Source: Gordionus sp. m RMFG-2023 (Eukaryota > Nematomorpha > Gordioida > Chordodea > Parachordodidae). Taken from it: DNA of 64,000 bases. Numbering within the stretch: position 1 is the first letter of the stretch; each line of letters starts with the position of its first letter. Shown here piece after piece: positions 10,887 to 22,960 of this stretch. Made by a program: the position numbers and the translations under genes. The notes under the pieces are model-generated. The model saw only the letters and a program-made list of their open reading frames with translations, did not search any database and had not been told where the DNA came from. Where the stretch lies: the NCBI RefSeq assembly GCF_954871325.1, contig NC_088775.1, positions 28,559,561 to 28,623,560 of the forward strand, given 5' to 3'.

Positions 10887-12313
10887 TAGTGTTGTAAACG
10901 AAAAACGAAGTTCGTTTTTTTGAAAAAAATGATGAACGGCGTTCCTTTTATTTTTGACGAAATTTGAACGTGAACGCGTACCTTTTTTATGACGAAGGCG
11001 TTCGATTTTAATGTTCGTTCAATTTTAACTTGTTATTTTTATTTATTTGAAAAATTTAATATCAGAATTTTTTTTAAAAAAATATTTTTTTAATATTTCC
11101 TTTTTCACATTTCAATTTTTTTAACAAGCCATTATTATAGTTTATTAATTTGAATATTATTGTTTATATTTTAATTTAATAGATTAGCATAAGCATGTAT
11201 TATTTCAACATCATCACCTGATTCTGAAAATCCAAAATCAGATGAATTAACATTACCATGGCCAAATATGATAAATGTTTTACAGTGACATCCTATATTG
11301 AAGGAACTAATTCAATGCTTACCAAGTGTAAAATGTGCCCAAAAAGTATTATATCAGTGTCAAAATCTTCAAGTTACAATTTAAAAAGACATTTAATTGT
11401 AATATTAATTATTTTACTTTATATAATATAACTAAGTAAAATCATTAAATTTGAAGAAAAAATGCATTTGGGCTATTTGACCCCAACAATAAAGATAGTT
11501 ATTTTAAAATTAAAAAAAATTAGTGGCCTCAAATAAGGTCAACCATTAATAGACGCAGTATTAAATGGGATATAAAAGGTATTAAACCTATTATTCTCAA
11601 ATTAAACATATATTTTATTTTTTTAAAGATTTAAATATATATAATATATTTACTGCAATTATACTCAGTATTCAAGCTTCAATCGCCATAGATAAAACTT
11701 CCACAGAATGAACTATAAAAAATAAACTTATAGCGTTACTGAAAAAAAATGCATTGAAAATCCTAGAAATAATAATCTAAGAACTGTTTATTACGAGATA
11801 TCCTTTTCTTTATCCAGGAAGTAGAGAATGGATTAGAGGAGGATAACTTATCTCAATTTTTTGAAACAAAAAACAAAACAATAAATTCCCCACATTAAAA
11901 GAGATGTTTATTAAGCATAATACCGTGATCCCCTCATCTGCCCATTTAGAGTGCAATATAGATAATGCCATATTAACTGCCAAGCATTCCTGCCTATCAG
12001 ATGAGAATTTTGAAAAATAATTGTTATTAAAAATTAATAAGAAAAATTTTTTATATTATATTGTATTTATAATTATATTATCAAAATAAAACTATTATTT
12101 TTTAACATGGCTAATATATCGTGTTTAAAAAATATAAGACATTTATATTAGATTAAATTTTAAAAAAAATTTATCATAAAATTTTGAACGGTTCATGATC
12201 ATGAATGTGAACGCGGACGTATTCCTTTTTTTTGAAAGTGAACGTAAGAGTGTTCGATTTTTGTCGATGAAAGTTGAAAGTGTTCAATTTTTTTAGAAAT
12301 CTTTACAGCACTA
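10887..12313 (+). mobile_element. hAT transposon with exact 8-bp TSD
   Basis: The element opens TAGTGTTGTAAACGAA and closes TTTACAGCACTA. The 8-bp duplication ATAATTAC at 10879-10886 is repeated exactly at 12314-12321. Subterminal repeats GTTCGTTTTT, GAACG and GTGAACGC occur at both ends in opposite orientation. It contains a plus-strand, internally deleted transposase gene. Confidence 0.9.
11258..12050 (+). pseudogene. hAT transposase, core deleted
   Basis: The frame opens MAKYDKCFTVTSYIEGTNSM, then TKCKMCPKS and SSSYNLKRHL, a complete BED zinc finger (C-x2-C..H). After about 500 bp with no recognisable homology, the text resumes at about 11890 with LKEMFIKHNTVIPSSA and AKHSCLSDENFEK. There is one in-frame stop, and then LLLKINKKNF follows. 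This is the conserved C-terminal dimerisation motif ('PSSAxxExxFS...RLSDENFEKLLLLK'). The catalytic region is lost, so the element depends on another copy. The small number of lesions in the conserved parts fits the exact target duplication and suggests a fairly recent insertion. Confidence 0.8.
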
Positions 12314-12321
12314 ATAATTAC

Positions 12322-13767
12322 TAATGAATTAAAATTTGGCAATATTACTAGACATAAATAATAGCTTATAAATTTTTATCTAATCTGAAAAGGGTTAGCC
12401 AAAAATCTCGATTTTCCTGCTCAGACATGGAATGACCATATAGCCAAAGAAATATTATTTAGCCCTCAAGATTTCATCAAAATATGGCAAAAAGTGACCA
12501 TCTTTTAATGGAATCTGGAACCTTATGTTATATTTGATTGGCTAAAATATTGATTTATTCATTTTCTTTTTAATTGGAAAAATCAATAACACTAGTATTT
12601 GGTATCTAGTTGTGACTCTTCTTAAAGAAGAAAATTCTCTTAATTTGTGCAAATACTAATAGATATATCAAAATATATAATCCTTTTAACATATTAGTAA
12701 AAGACTTAGATCTGTAAGAAAATATCTTTTCATTGATTTGATATAAAAAAATTATTCAAAAGGTTATTATTGCACACCTTGATTCTGCCAATTTTTAAAA
12801 AACTACTAAATTAATAATTTAGCCAGCAAACTATAATGTCTTTTTTAGTGAACTCTCAAGGATTGGATATTAAAAATCTTGATTTTAGCCATTTTTATAA
12901 ATCAGTTAAACATTTGACCTAATTTCTTTAACACTAATACAATACTTTGTACAATATCATGATGTTAATTAAATCATTATCATTTTTTTGAAAGAGATTG
13001 CATAAAATACTTGTATAATTAATTTTTGAAATATTTTAATGCAAATAGGGCTATTATCAAGTCTAGTAAGGTATCTTCTTCTGAAAAGAAGTTTTTTCAG
13101 ATCATTCTGCCATTTCACCAAAAGCACATATAATTCTCTAGATTCAAAACTACATGATTTTGATAGTGATAGCATTTAAAAATATATTTTAAATATGCTT
13201 TATTGTATGCCTAAGTGTGTTCCAATAACATGGTAAGTTATTTGTTAACCATTGCTCATTCACTATTCTACGTAAGGAACATGGTGATAGAAGCTGTAGC
13301 ATTTTTATTTTGTTGCTAATTTATATGTTTTAAAGTTAATATCCTCCCCTTCTATGTTGAAAAATATAAAAAAAATTAATTAAAATAAGAGTTAGTTTTC
13401 ATAATTATGATGCTAAATTTTCACTTACATAAATAGAAGCAAAGTAAAAATTAATAGTTTAAACTAGGATGGCAAGTTATATCTAAGAATTTGATATATA
13501 TCTAGTTAGTAAAATAAAAGTTAAAAACCAAAAAACACGCTTTTACACAAAATACATTAATTGAAGAAACATATTAAATTAAGCTATTATGTTTTTAATT
13601 TATCTACATCATACTTACTTATTTGATTATATAAATTAACAATATAATTTGGCTTACATATTCGTAAGGAATAATATATTGTGCTAGATATGCCTAATTT
13701 AAGCAGGTCACGTGGTATCATAATCATTAGATGGATGTCAATAATATTATCAAATGCATTGCGTCTA
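12322..13767. other. No gene recognised
   Basis: Contains a 68-codon minus-strand frame at 12969-13175 that I do not recognise. No terminal repeats or target duplications were found. Confidence 0.4.
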
Positions 13768-13775
13768 GATCAATG

Positions 13776-13968
13776 TAGTGTTGTTAAACGGCACTCAATA
13801 TTTCATCCAGAATAATATTACTCAAACATGAAGATTTTGTTTGTAGGAGGAACAAAGGTTTGGACAACTATTAGCGAAATCTCGAGACTTAGCCAATATT
13901 TTTCTGGCTAAAATATTGAGTTAGCCGTTTTTAAAAATCGGCTCAAAACGAGCCGTTTAACAACACTG
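13776..13968. mobile_element. 193-bp hAT-type MITE with exact 8-bp TSD
   Basis: The ends TAGTGTTGTTAAACGG and CCGTTTAACAACACTG are inverted repeats differing only at the outermost base. The duplication GATCAATG occupies 13768-13775 and 13969-13976 without mismatch. Inside are two further opposed motifs (AGCCAATATTTTTCTGGCTA at about 13900-13919), so the whole element could fold into a hairpin. There is no coding capacity. Confidence 0.9.
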
Positions 13969-14010
13969 GATCAATGGCTATTATATTACCATGTGAAATT
14001 GCATATAAAG

Positions 14011-16427
14011 CAGTGGCCCCTACACTTTCTGAGGGATGGAAGAAATGCCCCCCCCCTGAAAAGTACCCCCCCCCCTCGAAAATATAGTTAATTATTTTTT
14101 GACACCCATAATCAAAAGTTTAATACATAATATAAATAAAATATAAAAAATATATACTTAAAAATATTTTTTTTAAATTAATAATTTAGATAAATTAGGG
14201 GAAGAGAAAGCGAAAGAAATTTCATCAATATTTAATTGTTTAAATAAATTTTTTTCCATTGATAAAGTGGTTAAATTATTGAAAAATGGATCTTTCATGA
14301 TGGTGCTACGAAATCTTGTTTTAATTAATTTAATCTTACTCATGACCTTTTCGGCAGTACATGAGGTAGTAGGAATGGTTAAAAAATATTTATATAAAAT
14401 TGTTAAATTAGAGAAAGCAGAAAAATTTTAAAGTAGACGCTAAGGTAAAATAGAAGAATAGTTTGTCCAATCTGAATCATAAGTCACAGAATTATTATCA
14501 TCATCATCAGAAGAAGAAGTTAAATAATGTATTAGTATAAATATTTTAATTAAATAAATTCACAATTCTCAGAATCTACTTTAGACTCTTTAACCTCTAT
14601 GTCACAAGTAATATTTACTCCCCTGTTTTAGCCGTCTTATAAATATTTCGTTCTTCAAAAATTTGACTTAAATTTAAATGATAAAATTTACATATATCCT
14701 CGATATTATCTTCAACAATTGACTTTTCCGCCATTCGGTGTAAAAAATGATGTTTGATTTAAAAATTTCATTGATCCATCATTAAATCTTTCATACTGCA
14801 TAATAATCAAATCAAAAATAAGTGCAGCATAAAACACTGGTTTTAAAGCTAAAATAAAAATGATGAAAGTATATACCTCTCCTTTTTGGATTGGAATGTT
14901 TGAAATCTAGAACTTTCAAAATGAAAAGGTAGATTTCTCTCCTTCATAAAATCTTGTGCTTTTGAAAAAACATACAAAAATCCAGTGTTATTATCAATTA
15001 GGATTAAAAAACAATGACAATTTAAATTATATTTCTCAAATTAATCAGGCAATATTTTGCCAATTGAATTTGATTTATTGCAAACCATATATCCTTCGAA
15101 ATTGTTTGTAATTTTGTACAAGCCAAGCTTGTTATCAGCAATATTATCCAAAACACAAAATAAAATAAAATTTTTCTATTAATAAACATTTTAAATCTAA
15201 ACAAATAAGATCATATTACTGAGTGGTATTTTTGATGCATAGAAATCGTTGCTATTTTGTCAGTACATTACTCTATGCTTTGGGCACCTCATATCTTTTA
15301 TCGCCATTAAAATATACAAAAATCTCATCTAATATTCCTAAAACATTTCTGAGTTCTTTAATTGATTGGCATGATTTAACAATGATTAAATTTAATCGAT
15401 GACAATAGCACCAAATAAAAGCTGCCTTTGAGGCTACCGCGCTAATCAAAGTCTGCACTCCATTGATTCTTCCACTCATGTTTGAGGCCCATCATAGTTT
15501 TGCCCAACTAGGAATTCGAGGGGTAGATTCATGGAGCCAAGTTTGGATATTATATTATTTTTAATATTGAGACCAGTTGTATTTCCTGTACAATATATGT
15601 CTATCAGTCTTTTAACAGGGTTATGCCTCTCGTTATTTTCAATAAATCTTACTAAGCACCTGTTAAATTCAATCTCCTTTTGAATTATTTTATATTTTTC
15701 ATGGTTTCAATTTGAATATTAATGTTATTACATGATAATAGATTTGAATATAATTTAGATTTTAATCCCTTATTTTATTTCTCCCTTCTTTTTTCTTCTA
15801 TTTGTTGTAAATACATTTTGACAACAGGTTCGGAATCTGCAATTAGTTTATTAAGGCCCATCATATTGCCTTCTTGTTACCGTTTCCCCAGAAGGCTTGG
15901 TTACGAGATATTAAATAACCTAGACATCGTATTATTATTCTTATAATAGAACGGTTATTGTCCACACATTCTTTCTGGGGTATCATAAATTATAATATGG
16001 AAAAAAGCTACTATTACAAAGCTTTTCTTTATTCGTTAAAATTAAGGCCACCATGTCTTTTTCTAATGTGGTCTGTCCATTTATCATCTCTTATATTATG
16101 TGATGTGTAATTTTTAATTAAGCATTTTTATTTTTTTGGTTAATATTTTTTGGCATATTTTGAAATTGGGAAAATTATTTTATGACAAGAAATCTTGGAT
16201 AACAACTAATTTACTAAACATCAACCAAAATTTCCGACAATACATATTAAATTAAATAATAAGTGGGGCTGGGGGGGGGGGTCTTATTATTATATTCATA
16301 AACTAGAGATGACTTGATTATGGATGGATGTAGCAAAACAAAAAAAAATATTTTAAAATAAAAAATACCCACATAAATTTTTAGAAGCAGTTGCTTCAGA
16401 CCCCCCTCCCTGTTGTAGGGGCCACTG
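14011..16427 (-). mobile_element. Near full-length decayed hAT transposon
   Basis: A 14-bp perfect inverted repeat, CAGTGGCCCCTACA and TGTAGGGGCCACTG, bounds the element. The flanks ATATAAAG (14003-14010) and ATATAAAT (16428-16435) match at 7 of 8 positions, as expected for an hAT target duplication. Just inside both ends lie C or G homopolymer runs. The transposase gene lies on the minus strand. At 2417 bp the length fits a full element, but the gene is interrupted several times. Confidence 0.85.
14190..15990 (-). pseudogene. hAT transposase of the DUF4371/ZMYM-like type
   Basis: Read on the minus strand, order and motifs follow the family. ISRNQAFWGNGNKK near 15900 resembles 'LxxQxLxFRGHxE'. 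GLNKLIADSEPVVKMYLQQI lies near 15830. LVGQNYDGPQT at about 15510 matches the conserved catalytic-region motif 'GQxYDGAxNMSG'. MSGRINGVQTLISAVA and WCYCHRLNLIIV follow at 15479-15370. At about 14400-14195 comes FLTIPTTSCTAEKVMSKIKL with IKTRFRSTIMKD, the C-terminal hAT dimerisation domain. These pieces are split by stops and frame changes, so the gene is dead. A diverged copy of the last domain occurs at 18930-19110. Confidence 0.8.
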
Positions 16428-16435
16428 ATATAAAT

Positions 16436-17739
16436 GTTCCTGTGTGATAAAAGATATGGGCTCATTTATTTAACAATAAAAAAAAATGGGAAAAAGGTAG
16501 TATATTAGAAAATGTGGGTGTTAAATAGAATCGCATAAAGTTCGAAAACTAAACCACAGTGTTCAGACACAAAGATTATAATAAGGCCAGAGAATTAACA
16601 TATAAAATTTATTTTATGTTTGTGGATATAATTATATATCAATTCATATTTGACATCCATAATAATATCCCATAAATTATAAACTCAATATGATTAACCT
16701 ATAATTTATAAATCTTGCATAGATTATAACATTAATGTATGTGATATTTACTAGATTACAAATATAAATATGTTATATCATTTATTGTCAATATATCACC
16801 AAGTGAGAAAGTTTTATAGTAACATGTGCTATTTTTTGGACACTAGAAATTAAAGAATTTAAAATGTTGGTGATTTAAAAAATTCACACATAAATTTTAC
16901 TTTAAGAATATGATTGATTAAAGAACATTTTTATAGTAACATGTGCCATTTTGTTTGACATTTATAAATTAAAGAATTTAAAATATTGTGGATAAAAAAA
17001 AAACTTTAGCATTTTTATTTTAATTTTATAAAATTTTTATTAATGTTTTATTTTATAAAATTTAATTATAAATTTAAAAAATTTTTTTTTTAAATTAACT
17101 AATTTAATTAATTATTTGTAATTATAAAGTGTTTAATAAATGGAAACGCAATCAAAATTGATTGAGATGACATCTCATTATGTCCAAATTACAATAATCC
17201 CCAAGTGTGTAGGCTTGCAACTAAACACCATATATCCCCAACAAGTTGTACATAAGAGAGCGTCTTTAATGTGATCAAGAAATGACCAAATTTCAATTAC
17301 AATGCTGAGGATCATCCAGTACAACAATGTAAAATATATATAATATTAAACCAATGACAAAGCTGTTAATTAGATCGGTTGGAGACACACATTTTCATAC
17401 TGCCGGTAAAGGAAAAACAAATATTTAAATGAGGTTATTTATTAATCAAGCCATGTGTTGCCGAATCCAAATCCGCAAAAAAATTCAAAAATGACGTGTT
17501 CAATTCAACCCACGATAAATTTGGAAGTAGATTATATTAGACCGTCTGCTGCAACATTCAATCAATTGGGTTTGATACAACATATGGAGGATTTAAATGT
17601 AAATGATACAATTAGAATGCCCTTTTCTAGTAATGTAAATCTATTAGGAAATTTAATGCTAATGAATGATGAATAAAAAAAAATGTTTTTTTAAAATATA
17701 TTAATTACAAAAAATAATAATTGATATATATATTATAGT
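16436..17739. other. No recognised gene; one small unexplained open frame
   Basis: 16620-17110 is very AT-rich and contains two diverged copies of a segment around GTAACATGTGCYATTTTKT (about 16823 and 16936). A plus-strand frame at 17455-17676 reads with normal amino-acid diversity (for example TINLEVDYIRPSAATFNQLG) and may be an exon, but I recognise nothing in it. I make no product call. Confidence 0.35.
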
Positions 17740-17787
17740 TAGGTCGTGCTGGGAATGCCTCGTGCCCACAAAGGAGTGGCATGTCCT

Positions 17788-17880
17788 AGTATTTGTAAAA
17801 TTTACAATATTTCTTTAATAATCAATAATATTGCGTATTGTTGTTTAATAGGAGATTAAACAAAGTATATAATATTTTTT
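17788..17880 (+). repeat. Repeat with an inverted copy at 30484-30590
   Basis: TCCTAGTATTTGTAAAATTT, then a conserved core AATATTGCGTATTGTTG, then GGAGATTAAACAAA. Its reverse complement is found 12.7 kb away with about 80 percent identity by eye. Just upstream, TGCCCACAAAGGAGTGGCA could form a small hairpin ahead of CCTAG, which is suggestive of a Helitron-like 3' end but unproven. Confidence 0.5.
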
Positions 17881-18188
17881 ATAATATATTAGTCATTTGA
17901 TAGAATTATAAATTTTAAAATGAAAATAAAAAATAAATGTAATTATTATTTTTGGCTATTTTTGAAGTAAGGTAATTGAGTTTTAAAAAATTAAAGATTT
18001 TAATATATTTTATTTTTAATTAAAATGGTAAAAAAGTTGTGGTCCAAAAAAAACATCCACTAGATAATTTTTTTGGAATAAATAATAATATTGAAAATCC
18101 TCTAGATGCATTTTTTTAAATCTAAAAATAATCAAATGAAAATTTTTGATGATTCTTCTTTAAATTTAATATTATATAGCCCTCAAGT

Positions 18189-18453
18189 GCTAGTGTTAAA
18201 CGGTTGTTTATTTATAGATTATACTTTCTGATTGATGCTCTATATGGGATGACAGTATGGAAATGTTATTATTATTGAGATGTAATAAAAAATAAATAAA
18301 TCATATATATTTAAAATTTTAGTCTTATTTTTTATTTGTGGATATAGAGATAGGTAAATATTATAAAAAAATTAAAAAATAGCTAAAAGCACGCTACTTT
18401 TGTGAAAAAATAGTGATAGGGCGCTACTTTAAAAAATAACTTTTAACGAACTT
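18189..18453. mobile_element. Possible hAT MITE remnant
   Basis: The left motif AGTGTTAAACGG and the right motif CTTTTAACGAACTTA are roughly inverted. The right half carries AGCACGCTACTTTTG and GGCGCTACTTT, the same subterminal motif seen in the hAT at 9030-10490. No target duplication is clear. Confidence 0.3.
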
Positions 18454-18929
18454 ATGATTATCAACTTGTTACTAACCGTTTCTAAAAATAAGCTACGAGC
18501 GTGGGTCATAATTTGGTTGATAATTATTTAATTATATTTCTATAAAAAACGGAATGTCTAAAGTCAAAATTTTATTTAAAAAAAAATTAATTTTATTAAA
18601 ATATATGAAATCGAGTTTGACTTTGATGTAATAAATATTAGAAAATTTAAGATGAGTATAATTATAATTTTAAAGATATATTTGTTGTAGAATTATTATA
18701 TAAAATATTAGAATAAAATTAATACAGTATATTTTGCACTGGAATTATAGGTAACTAATTATGTTAAATTATAATGCCAATTTATATTTAAAAAAAGCGT
18801 ATATATGAGCTGCAAAAAATGTTGTTGCTTATTTTATTAATTATTTGCATAACCTTTTGGATGTCATGGCAAAGTGAGTTGTAGTTGTAATATCGCCAAA
18901 CGTAAAATATTCAATAAGATTAATTATGC

Positions 18930-19110
18930 TGGATATAAATAACATATTTTTTAAAAAAGACCAAAATTTTATTCCGCACTCGAGATTAGGTTATTTTTAC
19001 AATGCTCATAGCAATTTCAGCTATGTAGGAAGTAGTAGAAAAGGTTAATAAATATTTATACAATAAATTAGAATAAGAATTCAATTTATTTAAAAGTCAC
19101 TATGGTAATA
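18930..19110 (-). pseudogene. Fragment of hAT transposase C-terminus
   Basis: The minus strand reads YKYLLTFSTTSYIAEIAMSI, which aligns residue by residue with FLTIPTTSCTAEKVMSKIKL of the hAT at 14011-16427. Flanking nucleotides also correspond (compare 14341-14460). It is an older, truncated member of the same family, with stops. Confidence 0.6.
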
Positions 19111-20840
19111 TGAGGGAATATTTTAGGCATTTTTTTGTTTTGGTCATAATTTTCATTTAATCTTTTTCAAACAATTATTAGATATGTAATGTAATTTTTA
19201 AAAAAATATTGTTCCCATTAGCTATATTTTGAAAATATTATATTAACCTCTTAGTCTTTATAATTTATTTTTTGTGTGTTTTATTAATTTGGTTAATAGC
19301 CAAATCATAACAAACTACCTGCATTTCAATACAAACCTTACCCATCGCCGCGAATTCGCTCTAACTATGAATGCAGGGTAGTGTGTGCATTTCAATATTT
19401 CTTTCAAAATAACTATAATATGAAATTTTTATCTATAATATTTGTTAATAATCCACCGGAAATGGAAAAGACACTTAGGTCAATCCATTAGGATTGATCA
19501 TTGAATGAGAAGAAAATATAATCTGGGAATCTTCATTAATTTGGATGTTTGCTAATTATTAAATAAAGAGTATAGTTGAAATGTATTTACCTATTGAAAA
19601 TCTTATTTTTGATAATAATATTTAAAGTTTCTAATATTTAAATGATATATTTTTAACAGATATATAGGATGGGACTGAAATTTATAATGAAATTAATCAT
19701 ATATCTTATTATACTTTTATAAAATTACCAATAAGAATAATATTAATTACGTGTGAAATTGTAAAATATTAATTTAATGGTAAAAAAATAAATAAAATGG
19801 CGTAAATTTCAAAAAGAGAATATTTATAGTTTTTATTATCTGACATTGTCAGATTTTTATTAATTGACATTTGTCTGAATAAAATCAACTAACAACATCA
19901 TAATCTTATTAATTATTAAATTTAAAAAGAATATAATTAATGTCAAATACCATCAAAAATTATTAAACCCCCAAAATGCCAATATATTTTTTAGACATTT
20001 GTCTCTTACTCTTCCCGGTCATGTAGACACTGTGACCGATAATATAAAAGATGAACGACGCAATATCAAAATGACAACAAATCTATGACTGCTACAAAAA
20101 GCGCGGGAAAAAGGACATCAAAAATATAATATACACTGCTCTGATATAACTATAACAATACTGCTACGGCTATTATTGAGGAACAGAAAGCTAAAACGAT
20201 ACAGAGGATAGCGGTTAAAAATATTATTTAACTATATGTGAGTTATTTATTGAATTTTTATAAACTGATTTATAGTTTACGCTAAAAATATCTCATTTTG
20301 CCCTGAGTTTTATTCCTAAAGATGGAGCATGTTATAATATTATAATATTATAATATTATTTAATTTTGTTGATAATTTTTATGTTTTTTTTGGGTTAATT
20401 GAATTTTACGTACAATGTTTTCAAGGTATTTTATTTATTTGAAAAAAGAGAAAACGATAATCAAAAATGTTTTCTAAAAAAATCTTTAAAAATTATGTTT
20501 TATATATATAATAAATATATTCGCGTTTTAGTGTGTTTAGAAAATATATATAATTTGTTTTTGAAGGAATAAAGAAATATAATATTTAGCCTCTATTTAT
20601 GCTTACAGTTCTCAGCCTTTATTTATGTTTACAGTCCTCACCCTTAGGTCGACAGTTCGTAACACCAACGAAATTAACATGGATGCCATTCTGATAACCA
20701 ATATATCTAAAATATTTCAATTATAACATGAAAATTGACTATGATGAGCAAACCCCCCCCTTCCCAAATAGGCTAAAAAATAGATCTAATAATAATTATC
20801 ATCTGCTTTTAATATTAGAATAAAAATTTGTTATATATGT
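19111..20840. other. No gene recognised
   Basis: Holds a short tandem TATAATAT tract at about 20330-20362 and two ~30-bp near-repeats of CTTTATTTATGTTTACAGTC type at 20586-20645. No supported coding sequence. Confidence 0.4.
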
Positions 20841-20850
20841 TTTATATCTA

Positions 20851-21178
20851 GACCAATTAGTAACAATTCTTCCAAATGATGCAATTAACATTATGGATAA
20901 TGCCGCAATACACAAGTGTCATCTTAGCGATAGCTATTAAATATCTTTCACAATATTCACCTGAATTAAATCCTATTGAAAACTTTGACGGGGTTATAAA
21001 AAACATATATAGGTCTATACAAAAGCCAAACAATAGAGATCAAATCGTAAATAATGTTACTTCGATATTAAATCGGTGCATACCGTACGATTTTACAAAC
21101 TTTTATAATCATATGCATGATTTTTTGGAACTTATTTTAAAATATTATATTTTCTCACAAAATAATATCAGTATGTAA
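20851..21178 (+). pseudogene. Tc1/mariner-type DDE transposase, C-terminal fragment
   Basis: One frame from 20851 reads DQLVTILPNDAINIMDNAAI then HKCH, matching the 'DNAxxH' second catalytic aspartate of IS630/Tc1/mariner enzymes. After a frame change near 20930 the text continues YLSQYSPELNPIENFDGVIK. The phrase YSPELNPIEN contains the third catalytic acidic residue (Glu) in its standard setting. About 60 further residues form the usual C-terminal helix region, ending at 21178. The N-terminal DNA-binding half and the first catalytic aspartate are missing. No inverted repeats were identified, so this is a truncated remnant. Confidence 0.75.
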
Positions 21179-21325
21179 ATTATTATTCCTACTATATTAA
21201 ATATATGTATTGTGTTTGTACTTGTAATTATAGATTATTACAATATATACAAAATAAAATATTCAACTATATTTGAATAAAAAATTTTTTTATATATATT
21301 CTAAATTTTAAAAAATAAATATCTA

Positions 21326-21410
21326 TATAGTCAAACCGGATAATTGCGAAGCGTTGGGACTGTAAAAAATAATATTTTCGCACTTATCCGATTTTTGGCA
21401 ATTAAAAGAT
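21326..21410. repeat. Solo pogo/Tigger-like terminal sequence
   Basis: AGTCAAACCGGATAATTGCG is followed about 40 bp later by the reverse-facing TTTTCGCACTTATCCG. Both are typical of Tigger/pogo inverted termini (AGTCAAACC..TTATNCGAA). No partner end was seen nearby. Confidence 0.35.
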
Positions 21411-21699
21411 TAAATTTTAAATATTATATAAAATTAATACATATAAATTATATTTTCACTATGTCAGCTAGCAATCAAATTTTGTGTTAAAAATATAATA
21501 TCAATATCACTCACTAAATATTAATTTAGCATTAACAGTTGAAGCTTAATTGACTATTATTATCTAAATTATTTTATAACCCTAATTAAATAAATATAAT
21601 CATTTATTAATTGAAAACTAAAAAATTTAATTAGCAGAGTTCAAAATGGCTAATCAACTGTATATTTATTTTTAACTTTTATTATCATGCCTATTCCTA

Positions 21700-22960
21700 A
21701 AAATATTTTCAATGTCCAAATAAGTATAATAAAAAGTAAGTAAGTAGACATTCTATTATATACAGTTGTTTATAAAATATTAGATAAAATGCCACTTTTA
21801 TAGACGTATTATCAATATAAGGTATAATAATTTAAATTTTCATTATAATAAATTTTAATATATTTAAAAATGTTTGAAAAATATATAATAATACTATTAA
21901 AAAAAAGAACGGAGATGGTGTGACGCAAGGAAACAAAAATGAAAAAGGGACGTAAGCGTTGTCTATGATAGCTCTTTGGCTAGAAGGCTACCATTGAAAC
22001 TGATATAATTAGCTTTGTGAATCACTATGGATAATCGTTGACGAAGAAAAAAACCCTCTCGTGGTTCTTCTGAGAGTTTGCTGATTTGTGATCCTAAGTT
22101 TTTGAAAAATGCTAAGGCGAGTTTGCCGAAGGTGCCAAGAGTGGTTGATATGATTGGGATGAAGCAATGATCGTTTATTATTTCTGTGTATTTAGAAATT
22201 TTAAGTTATTCCTTCTGGTCAAGGATGTTGATGGCGTGGTTGGATGGAGCCAAGTGGTCAATACAGGAATAGTCCCATACCAAAAGTTGGCCTCTCCTCC
22301 ATGGGATTTGAGAGATCCCATCAGGACGTTTACCGTCAGATCTAAAAAGACCCTGTGGTTCTAACGTGGAAGGAATTTGGGCGGATTTCAGAGCATGTTG
22401 GATGATTGTATTACATTGCTTGTGTCTGATGAATCGTCCATTGCAGGAGCGACAATGTAAACTATGTCTACCCTTCGAGTCAACTGGCGAGTTGCACCCT
22501 GAGCAGATGTGGGGGTGAGTGATGGAACAATTTAGACGAATGCCGATGGCATGGGTAAATTCATTGTTGGATAGTTGAAGCTGAAGATTGGTAGATGGGA
22601 TGACCTCAAGAAACTCATGTCCCGTACCATTGAGCATGGTAGAGAATAGGGTGCGGTCGGTAGATTGCATGCTAGATAAGAGAGTTTCAACGCAGCGAGC
22701 AACCACTGGTGCATCCCAGTCTTTCTGTTTATGGGTTGTGGGGGGATGAGAATCAGCATTTTGACAGTTATAATATATTACAGCTAATATTATAATAAAT
22801 TTTACTAATAAATGCTTTTGATAATAAATATAGTAACAATTTGCTTTCAAGTATTTAACGCCATATTTAGTTATATATAATTTTAAAAATTAAACATTTT
22901 ATTATTCATCCTACTATAGATGTAATAAATTTGATTTTATATCTTTTCTTTTTTACATTA
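21700..22960. mobile_element. hAT-like CATAGGCG-family copy split by a LINE fragment
   Basis: 21715-21800 matches 32690-32800 of the hAT-like element A, including AAAAAGTAAGTA and GCCACTTTTATAGACG. After the LINE fragment, 22766-22860 resumes with the next part of the same element (TTTGATAATAAATATAGTAA then TATTTAACGCCA). The inserted block is therefore about 21840-22760. The outer ends of this copy are eroded, and I cannot define its termini. Confidence 0.6.
21963..22759 (-). pseudogene. LINE-type retroelement C-terminus with restriction-like endonuclease
   Basis: The minus strand from about 22759 reads QKDWDAPVVARCVETLLSSM and then a Cys/His cluster ICSGCNSPVDSKGRHSLHC. Next is FIRHKQCNTIIQHALKSAQI, and then KRPDGISQIPWRRGQLLVWD. 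The C-x2-C..H-x3-C knuckle followed by RPDG..x..VWD is the layout of the PD-(D/E)XK restriction-like endonuclease that follows reverse transcriptase in R2-like and related retroelements of invertebrates. One in-frame stop follows LDQKE, after which KISKYTEIINDHCFIPIIST and FLRQRLSIVIHKANYI continue the same protein to a natural stop at 21963. No reverse transcriptase is present, so this is a 5'-truncated insertion, as LINEs typically leave. Assignment to a named clade is uncertain. Confidence 0.7.

Noticed and set aside
20100-20230. Possible N-terminal helix-turn-helix of the mariner remnant (reading TAIIEEQKAKTIQRIAV)
   Set aside because: Too short, 600 bp from the catalytic part, and it lacks the diagnostic residues of a Tc1/mariner DNA-binding domain.
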